Of a stretch of DNA of 7,370 nt, positions 1-6,000 are shown one piece after another (the stretch's first letter is position 1; the number at the start of each line of letters is the position of its first letter). A program made the translations under genes and the position numbers. The notes beneath the pieces were generated by a model that was given only the letters and a program-made list of their open reading frames with translations, was not told where the DNA came from and searched no databases. The DNA is taken from the NCBI GenBank assembly GCA_046734915.1, contig JBKPSC010000188.1, forward strand, positions 1-7,370, in the 5' to 3' direction. This DNA comes from VFZL01 sp046734915. GTDB lineage: Bacteria; Acidobacteriota; Vicinamibacteria; Vicinamibacterales; CAVVIG01.

Positions 1-150
1 GTTCAGGACAGCCGCGTGGACACCGTCATCGTCAGCACGCATCTCATCGACGTGGAGCGGCTCGAAGCGCTGAAGCAACTCTGCACGGACCATAACGTCA
101 CCTTGGCGCGCCTGCACTACACACTCGACGAGCTCGTCGCCGTTTCGTAA
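1..150 (+). CDS. C-terminal fragment of an upstream gene, possibly a polysaccharide-biosynthesis or sugar-phosphate transferase protein
   Basis: Frame 1 is open from the window edge to a TAA at 148-150 and gives 49 residues. The piece reads like the end of an alpha/beta nucleotide-binding-type domain: a hydrophobic strand (DTVIVST), a helix with Leu/Glu spacing (VERLEALKQLC), then a second strand (VTLARLHY) and a short terminal helix. This strand-helix-strand pattern resembles the Rossmann-like CoA-binding domain found in CapD/FlaA1-type epimerases and appended to some undecaprenyl-phosphate sugar transferases; that assignment is inference from a short tail. Codon choice is GC-rich like the neighbouring genes, which supports real coding sequence. 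The start and the catalytic part lie outside the window. Confidence 0.6.
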   Translation, partial: VQDSRVDTVIVSTHLIDVERLEALKQLCTDHNVTLARLHYTLDELVAVS

Positions 151-170
151 AAACCTTCTCCTCGTTCACG

Positions 171-223
171 TTCTGGCAATCGGCACAACCGATAAGCGTG
201 TACGGCCAGAATCCGGGCCGGAT
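171..223. promoter_or_regulatory. Nested inverted repeats in the intergenic region before the secreted-protein gene
   Basis: The 136-bp gap between the stop at 150 and the start at 287 holds three inverted repeats. TTCTGGC (171-177) is complementary to GCCAGAA (205-211). Inside it ATCGG (179-183) pairs with CCGAT (189-193) across a 5-nt loop. ATCCGG (211-216) and CCGGAT (218-223) form a 13-bp palindrome around one G. They could be a terminator for the upstream gene, without a clear T-run, or binding sites controlling the downstream gene. I see no convincing -35/-10 pair here, so the role is inference. Confidence 0.35.
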
Positions 224-272
224 ACCTGTTGCGGTTATGCCCCCAGCCCGACCACGACATACGGCGCCCGAT

Positions 273-279
273 GGAGGAG
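273..279 (+). promoter_or_regulatory. Ribosome binding site deciding the start at 287
   Basis: GGAGGAG lies 7 nt before the ATG at 287, an ideal spacing. A TTG codon immediately before it (284-286) is in frame and could be called as the start, but the spacing and codon favour the ATG. Confidence 0.75.
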
Positions 280-286
280 TCCGTTG

Positions 287-1048
287 ATGAGACGAGTTAT
301 CCTCGGTGTCATTCTTGGAGCGGCATTGTGGCCGTCGGCGGCGGGCGCACAGACAACGCTCGCAACGGCGTATCCCGGAGTACTCGGGCAGGGGCGTCTG
401 CTGAGCATTGCCACCACCAGCCAGCAGTACCTCAGGTACAGGCTGACGGCGAATCGTTCGTACTATGCAGTGTGCTGGAACGTGTTTGCGACCGATCAGG
501 CCACCGACTGCAACGTCGACTGGCGCAACAGTGGGGACACATCAGTCGGGACGACGGCCGAAATCGAGCCCTTCGACGGTAATTTCACCATCTTCGGCGG
601 CGACGGCGACTCGATGCTGCCGAGCACATCGGGTGACTACTACGTCCGCGTGACGAACGCCTCCGGTGGTGTCCAATCAACCAACGTGATGGTTATCGAG
701 AGCACGCTCTTCTCGCCGTGGTGGTTCGTGGCGAGCAGTGCGGGTTATCAGGCGTTCACGGAGATTCGAAACAATACCTCCGAGTCGATTACTGTCACCA
801 TTCGTGCATACAACTCGACTGGCGCGATCGCTGGTACGACCTCGCCGACAATTCAGCCCAACGGCAACACGCTCGTTGCTCTTGGAACGTACACCGGTGA
901 CGGCTCAGGCTCTGTCTCGATAACCTTTGCGGGACCGCCGGCATCCATCACCGCGAATACGACCGTGCTTGGAACGATGACCGGCTTGTCATTCGATGCG
1001 CCCTTTGCGCCTCGAATGGTCTGGAGCAACTTCGGGTATTTACAGTAG
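287..1048 (+). CDS. Secreted two-domain beta-rich protein of unknown function
   Basis: The 253-residue product starts with a classical signal peptide: RR at 2-3, a hydrophobic core to about 15, and an AGA|Q-type cleavage site near 21/22. It should be exported. Residues about 40-137 look like a beta-sandwich, with alternating strands, the segment YLRYRLTANRSYYAV, two cysteines (C63, C75) that could form a disulfide, and an acidic Gly-rich stretch (D97, D106, D108) before SGDYYVRVTN. This recalls the bacterial pre-peptidase C-terminal (PPC) fold, but the match is by eye only. Residues about 139-253 form a second beta-rich, Thr/Ser/Asn-rich domain starting LFSPWWF, with an aromatic-rich end (MVWSNFGYLQ). 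There are no catalytic motifs, membrane segments beyond the signal peptide, or lipobox. The gene stands alone and converges on thiSG. A surface or matrix role is plausible but unproven. Confidence 0.8.
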   Translation: MRRVILGVILGAALWPSAAGAQTTLATAYPGVLGQGRLLSIATTSQQYLRYRLTANRSYYAVCWNVFATDQATDCNVDWRNSGDTSVGTTAEIEPFDGNFTIFGGDGDSMLPSTSGDYYVRVTNASGGVQSTNVMVIESTLFSPWWFVASSAGYQAFTEIRNNTSESITVTIRAYNSTGAIAGTTSPTIQPNGNTLVALGTYTGDGSGSVSITFAGPPASITANTTVLGTMTGLSFDAPFAPRMVWSNFGYLQ

Positions 1049-1056
1049 GCCCCAGG

Positions 1057-1095
1057 TGGCGTTCGGCTGGGTTCGCTTGGCCCGGCCGAACGCTA
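1057..1095. terminator. Hairpin between convergent genes, candidate bidirectional terminator
   Basis: GCGTTCGGC (1059-1067) is exactly complementary to GCCGAACGC (1085-1093). The stem extends inward by a G-U pair and three G-C pairs (1068-1071 with 1081-1084) and outward by two more pairs, leaving a short loop. It sits in the 44-bp gap between the stop at 1048 and the opposing stop at 1093-1095, whose bases belong to the stem. There is no clear T-run on either strand, so it is not a canonical intrinsic terminator. Its place between two converging genes is the main argument for termination. Confidence 0.5.
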
Positions 1096-2127
1096 GCGTC
1101 CGACCAGCCCCTCCACGGGGCTACTCGCCGTCGCATACATCTTCCGGGGAATGCGCCCGGAGGTGTACGCCAGCCGACCTGCCTGCACCGCCAGCTTCAT
1201 CGCCTCCGCCATCGCGACCGGATTCTGAGCGCCGGCGATCGCCGTGTTCATCAACACGCCGTCGGCGCCGAGCTCCATCGCGAGCGCGGCATCTGACGCC
1301 GTGCCGACTCCCGCGTCGACGATGAGCGGCACACGCGCGAACTCACGGATGATGCGAATGTTGTTGACGTTCTGAATGCCGAGGCCGGAGCCGATTGGCG
1401 CGCCGAGCGGCATGACCGCCGCGGCGCCCGCATCTTCGAGCTTCCGGCACACGATTGGATCGTCGCTCGTGTAGGGCAGAACGACGAAGCCTTCCTTTAC
1501 CAGCGTCTTGGTTGCGGCGATCAGCTGTTCGTTATCGGGAAAGAGCGTGCGCTCATCGCCGATGACTTCGAGCTTGACCCAGTTCGACAGGCCCGCTTCG
1601 CGGCCGAGTCTGGCGGTTCGAATGGCCTCGTCGGCGGAATAGCAGCCGGCCGTATTCGGCAGCAGGAAATACCGCTCGGGATCGATGTGGTCGAGCAGCG
1701 ATTCCTTTGACCGGTCCGAGATGTTCACGCGCCGCACGGCGACCGTGACCATGTCAGCGCCCGAGGCGGCGTGGGCCTGCTGCATGACCGCCGCTGACGA
1801 GTACTTGCCAGTGCCGACGATGAGGCGCGACGCGAACGATTTGCCGGCGATTGTGAGCGAATCCATAGTCAGGCTTCGGGCTCCAGGCTTCGGGCTACGG
1901 ACTTCAGCCTCAGGCCAGCTCCCGCCTCCAACGAAGTTCACGATCTCGACCGCGTCGCCCTCCTGTACTTCGGCGGTGTCGAACGCGGCCCGCTTCAGGA
2001 CGACGAGGTTGTGCTCGACGGCGACGCGCCGCGCGTCGATCTCGAGGTGGGCGAGCAGCGCGGAAACAGTCAGCGGCCCGGCAACCTCATACGGATCGCC
2101 GTTCAGAAGAATCGTCACGTTCCGCAA
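1093..2127 (-). CDS. thiG: Fused sulfur carrier ThiS and thiazole synthase ThiG
   Basis: ThiG condenses 1-deoxy-D-xylulose 5-phosphate, dehydroglycine and sulfur from ThiS thiocarboxylate into the thiazole phosphate of thiamin; it is cytoplasmic. Residues 1-69 are a complete ThiS (ubiquitin-like, ending EIVNFVGGG). Residues 70-87 are a linker, and residues 88-344 are a full ThiG of 257 aa, the family's normal length. The ThiG part shows the Schiff-base lysine in NWVKLEVIGD (K185, ThiG position 98), VRRVN, the phosphate-binding GVGTASD and MNTAIAGA. The annotated start at 2127 is TTG without a strong ribosome site; a GTG at 2118 gives a more typical ThiS N-terminus (VTILLNGDPYEV). The ThiG methionine (ATG at 1866) could also start separately but lacks a well-spaced Shine-Dalgarno. 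ThiS normally needs a free C-terminal Gly-Gly, which is buried here. It lies 39 bp after the DUF3108 gene on the same strand, so the two are probably co-transcribed. No other thi genes are in view. thiSG would be an equally apt symbol. Confidence 0.93.
   Translation of the reverse strand: MRNVTILLNGDPYEVAGPLTVSALLAHLEIDARRVAVEHNLVVLKRAAFDTAEVQEGDAVEIVNFVGGGSWPEAEVRSPKPGARSLTMDSLTIAGKSFASRLIVGTGKYSSAAVMQQAHAASGADMVTVAVRRVNISDRSKESLLDHIDPERYFLLPNTAGCYSADEAIRTARLGREAGLSNWVKLEVIGDERTLFPDNEQLIAATKTLVKEGFVVLPYTSDDPIVCRKLEDAGAAAVMPLGAPIGSGLGIQNVNNIRIIREFARVPLIVDAGVGTASDAALAMELGADGVLMNTAIAGAQNPVAMAEAMKLAVQAGRLAYTSGRIPRKMYATASSPVEGLVGR
1870..1896. repeat. Tandem 14-bp repeat encoding part of the ThiS-ThiG linker
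   Basis: CAGGCTTCGGGCT occurs twice on the plus strand (1870-1882 and 1884-1896), exact over 13 bases with a 14-bp period. On the coding strand it reads as linker residues around SPKPGARSL, just before the ThiG methionine. Since 14 is not a multiple of three, the two copies are read in different frames, as expected if non-coding repeat DNA was captured into the reading frame. It resembles short dispersed GC-rich intergenic repeats, which is inference without genome-wide counts. Confidence 0.7.
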
Positions 2128-2166
2128 TCTTATCGGAATCGGCGGAGGCGGCGGGCGCCGGTGGGT

Positions 2167-2970
2167 CTACTTGGCCTCGCGCAGCGACAGCACGAAGTTA
2201 CCGACCGGCAGGTCGGCCTGCATCTTGACCGGCAGACGGCGTGCGTCGCTCGATATCCAGACGGCGATGTTGTCTCCGACCGGCTGTCCTTGCGCGTCGA
2301 CGATGCGGACGCCCAGCTTCCAGGTCGGGATCTCACCGAGCGGCACCCGGATTCGCTCGCTGTTCGATGCCTGCATCGACACGTTGTACAGCGATCCCTC
2401 GTCGATGATGGGATACGACAGCTTCGTTCCCGCCGAGATACTGCTGGCGCGAACGGCGTACAACGCCGAAAGGCCATCCTGGACCTGAGCCGGCACGTTC
2501 AGGTCAGACCGTGTGGTGGCGACTGCGCTGTCGCCAGAGAGCTCGAAAAACGCACGACGTGCCGCCCGGTCGAAGCGTGTCGTCCCGAGCCGCTGGCGTC
2601 GTCCCTCTTCGCTGTAGAGCGTCATCTGCTGCGGCAGCAACGTCGCCGTGTCGAGGAGCGTATCCATCTTGTAGTAGAGCGAATAGAGCTTGGCGATGAG
2701 CGGCAGCGGACGTCCCTCGGCGACGATGTAATAAGCCGATGGGTTGGCTGCCGTCGGGCGCCGCTCCCTGACCGTCGCGACGGCTGTGCCGGCCACGACA
2801 AACGACGACCACGACACGTCGAATGTCAGCGTCTCGCCGACCTTGAACGGGACGGCCGTGTCCTTGCGCGGTACCGCGGTTTGATTACGCGGCACGGCGC
2901 GCTGAGCCGAGAGCGCCGCCGTCGAGATGACCACCGCGAGTGACAACGTCGCTGAGACCGCGACCCGCAT
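2167..2970 (-). CDS. Secreted DUF3108 domain protein
   Basis: The 267-residue product begins with a signal peptide (R2, hydrophobic core 3-20, cleavage near ALSA|Q at 22/23), so it should be periplasmic or otherwise exported. Residues 25-45 are three 7-residue repeats. From about residue 44 the pattern KVGETLTFDVSW, then AGTAVATV, a Tyr-rich stretch (IAKLYSLYYKMDTLLDTATLLPQQMTLYSEEG) and a C-terminal half of beta strands ending VPLGEIPTWKLGVRI and ISSDARRLPVKMQADLPVG is typical of the DUF3108 family, whose biochemical function I do not know. No catalytic motif is evident. The start is ATG with only a weak purine-rich site (GATAGGG) upstream. It is the first gene of a likely two-gene unit with thiSG and is divergent from the large flavoprotein gene. 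A functional link to thiamin synthesis is not indicated beyond position. Confidence 0.85.
   Translation of the reverse strand: MRVAVSATLSLAVVISTAALSAQRAVPRNQTAVPRKDTAVPFKVGETLTFDVSWSSFVVAGTAVATVRERRPTAANPSAYYIVAEGRPLPLIAKLYSLYYKMDTLLDTATLLPQQMTLYSEEGRRQRLGTTRFDRAARRAFFELSGDSAVATTRSDLNVPAQVQDGLSALYAVRASSISAGTKLSYPIIDEGSLYNVSMQASNSERIRVPLGEIPTWKLGVRIVDAQGQPVGDNIAVWISSDARRLPVKMQADLPVGNFVLSLREAK
2836..2898 (-). repeat. Three 7-residue repeats after the signal peptide of the DUF3108 protein
   Basis: Residues 25-31, 32-38 and 39-45 read AVPRNQT, AVPRKDT and AVPFKVG. The first two are near-identical and the third diverges into the folded domain. The 21-nt units differ at the DNA level, so the duplication is not brand new or the DNA has drifted. 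It probably forms a flexible basic tether. Confidence 0.7.
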
Positions 2971-3098
2971 GGCCCTATCTTAAAGTCTTTTCAACGAGCG
3001 ATGCCACAATAGGTAAGGGACTCATTCCGAGAAGAGGAAGGGGACTGGTTTGACGGCCTCTGCGATCCGACGTACCTTGTCGAGCCGCCTCATCTTTC
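2971..3098. promoter_or_regulatory. Divergent intergenic region between the DUF3108 and flavoprotein genes
   Basis: This 128-bp stretch must carry the start signals for both divergent genes. It has an AT-rich patch (2977-2993) close to the DUF3108 start, and a purine-rich run, GAGAAGAGGAAGGGG, at 3029-3043 that looks like a ribosome site but has no usable in-frame start behind it: TGA at 3051-3053 is in frame with the flavoprotein. An 11-bp direct repeat, GGACTCATTCC, lies at 3018-3028 and again at 3101-3111, inside the first codons of the gene. I could not assign a confident -35/-10 pair on either strand. Confidence 0.4.
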
Positions 3099-6000
3099 AT
3101 GGACTCATTCCAAACGATGGCTGTACTGACACCTGATGCACCACTGGGCATTCCCGGTTACACCTTCGCCGATCTCCACGAGCCCGAACGCCTTGCTTCC
3201 CTTTACGAACGTTTCTGCGAGCAGGTCCAAGCCGATCACCCATCGCTCTGGAGAGACTGGGCTGCATATCGTCAGGCGCCCGACGCCGTCTCGTCGCCCG
3301 TCGCCTTGTCCAACCTCATCACTTCGATGGCGCCGCATGTCAGCCGCTTCGTCACGCGATTGTTTCGAGTGGAGCGAGAATCGGCCGATCTGTCAGCCGC
3401 CACGCGCGCACAGGACGACTTGTTTCGCTTCAAGATCGACTTCGTTCGCCGCCGGGCGCTGCCGATTCTGAAAAACGACCGGCCTGTCGAATCCACGCAT
3501 GAGGACGACGCGGTGGTCCGATCCCTGGTTGAAGAGCAGCTGGCTTTTCCCGCCGATCGAGTGACTACGGACGAGCTCGAGCTGCTCGTCGCCCGCGCTG
3601 GATGCGCGCTTCTGGATCGCGAGAAGGCCGACAAGGTCGGCACGGCCGCTCAGCTCGACGCGCTCAAACGGTGGTGTGCCGCGCGCGTTCACGACCAGGC
3701 GTACCGCTCGTGGGTCGTGTTCCGCTTTCCCGAGACGCTCGACTACTGGCATCTCGTCGACGTCTCCCGTCCGGAGCCGCACCTGGACGAGCTGATGTTC
3801 GGACCCGACCGCCGGCTCAGGCGCCGCGACGGGTTCAAGCTGACCGACGTCCGCATGAATCCGCGCGAAGTGCTGAGCGAGATTCATTACTGCGTCCTGT
3901 GCCACGAGCGCGACAAGGACTCGTGTTCGAAAGGTCTTCGCGAGAGCCCGGCGAAAGGCTCGCCGTCGACAGCAGCGACGCCGGCGCCGATTGCGGTCAA
4001 TCCGCTTGGCATCGAGCTGGACGGGTGTCCGCTCGACGAGAAGATCTCCGAGATGCACCTGCTGCGGAAGGACGGCGACGCCATCGGCGCGCTGGCGATT
4101 GTGGTCGTCGACAATCCGATGTGTCCGGGCACCGGCCATCGCATCTGCAACGACTGCATGAAGGCGTGCATCTACCAGAAGCAGGAGCCGGTGAACATCC
4201 CTCAGATCGAAACCGGCGTGCTCACCGATGTCCTCGAGATGGCGTACGGCGTCGAGATCTACGGCCTGCTCACGCGGTGGAACCCGCTCAACGTCCGGCG
4301 GCCATATGCCCTGCCCTACAACGGCAAGAACATCCTCGTCGTCGGCCTCGGTCCGGCTGGCTACACACTCGCCCATTACCTGGTGAACGAAGGCTTCGGC
4401 GTCGTCGGTATCGACGGTCTGAAGGTTGAGCCGCTGCCCGAGGCGCTCGTCGGCAACGACTCGGTGGGTCCGCGTCCGATTCGCGACTGGGACGAGATTT
4501 ATCGGCAGTTGGACGATCGCGTGCTCGAGGGCTTCGGCGGTGTGTCGGAGTACGGCATCACCGTCCGGTGGGACAAGAATTTCCTGACGCTGCTTCACCT
4601 GACCCTGGCCCGCCGGCGCGGACTGCGTATGTACGGTGGCGTGCGCTTCGGCGGCACGTTGCCGATCGCCGACGTCTGGCAATACGGGTTCGACCATGTG
4701 GCGATCGCCACTGGCGCCGGACGGCCGACGGTCATCGACATCAAGAACAACCTGATTCGCGGCATCAGGAAGGCCAGCGACTTCCTGATGGCGCTGCAGC
4801 TGACGGGCGCGTTCAAGCGGGCCGCGCTGCCCAACCTGCAGGCCCGGCTGCCGGCCATCGTCATCGGCGGCGGCCTCACGGCGATCGATACGGCGACTGA
4901 GCTCATGGCGTACTACCCGGTGCAGGTCGAGAAGATGCTCGAGCAGTACGAGCGTCTCGCCGGCTCGATGGGGGAGACGGCTCTACGGAGCGTTTACGAC
5001 GCCGAGGAACTGGAACTCGTCGACGAGTTCCGGACGCACGGGATGGCGATCCGCGCCGAACGCGCACGCGCTGAAGCGGCCGCCGAGCCGCCCAACTTCG
5101 TGCCTCTGGTCCGCTCCTGGGGTGGCGTCACGATCGCCTATCGCAAACGCCTGGCGGACTCACCGGCGTACCGGTTGAACCACGAAGAGGTGATTAAAGC
5201 GCTCGAGGAGGGCATCGGCTTCGCCGAGAATCTCAGCCCCGTCGAAGCGGTTCCCGACACGCGCGGCGCCGTGACGGCGATGGTGTTCACGCGGGAAGGG
5301 CAGGGAAGGCAGGAGCGGCAGGGAGGGCAGGGTGGGCGGGAAGGGCAAGGTGGGCAGGGAGGCGACGACACCGTCACACTGCCGGCTCGCACTGTTCTCG
5401 TAGCGGCCGGCACGTCGCCGAACATCACGTGTGAAAAAGAAGCACCGGGAACATTTGCCCTCGACGCCAAGAAGAAGTTCTTCCAGCCGCACAGCGTCGC
5501 GCGCGACGACAGCGGGCGCTGGCAGCTGACGCCGGATCCGAACGGATTCTTCACCTCGTACGACCACAACGGCAGATTCGTCACGTACTATGGCGACAAC
5601 CATCCGCGTTACGCGGGAAACGTGGTGAAGGCGATGGCGTCGGCGAAAGATGGCTATCCGATTGTGGCCGGTCTCTTCGCGCGCGAGCTGGCCTCGCTCG
5701 ATCCGCGGAAGCAGGGCCAACGCGATGCCGCGTGGGACGAACTGACCAGTCGCCTGAACGCCGAACTCAACGCGACGGTCGAAGACGTGGTTCGCCTCAC
5801 GCCGACCATTGTCGAGGTCATCGTGAAGGCGCCGGCTGCCGCACGGCACTTTCACCCAGGTCAGTTCTACCGGCTGCAGAATTTCGAGTCGCTGGCGCGA
5901 GTCGTCCAGGCCAACGGACGGCCGGTGCCGCTGCTCATGGAAGGCATTGCGCTCACCGGGGCATGGGTGGACAAAGACAAGGGTCTGCTGTCGCTCATCG

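Noticed and set aside
2128..2166. Possible TPP riboswitch upstream of thiSG
   Set aside because: The 39-bp gap is too short for the thi-box fold and lacks its conserved CUGAGA-type segment; nothing before the DUF3108 gene fits either.
2011..2943. A 310-codon plus-strand open frame across thiSG and the DUF3108 gene
   Set aside because: It runs antisense to two genes with clear protein families, is extremely Arg-rich and has no ribosome site or recognisable motif.
3891..3905. CVLCH (residues 265-269), a CxxCH sequence as in c-type haem attachment
   Set aside because: The protein has no signal peptide, and these cysteines align with the Fe-S ligands of the GltD-like domain, so covalent haem is unlikely.
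3393..4697. A 434-codon open frame on the minus strand opposite the flavoprotein gene
   Set aside because: It is antisense to strongly recognisable Fe-S and FAD motifs. Its translation is Arg/Val/Asp-rich with no domain sense, as expected for a shadow frame in GC-rich DNA.
5298..5360. Possible CRISPR array or mobile element repeat
   Set aside because: The units are 9 bp, tandem without spacers and in coding frame, which is a minisatellite. There are no cas genes, transposase or terminal repeats in the window.
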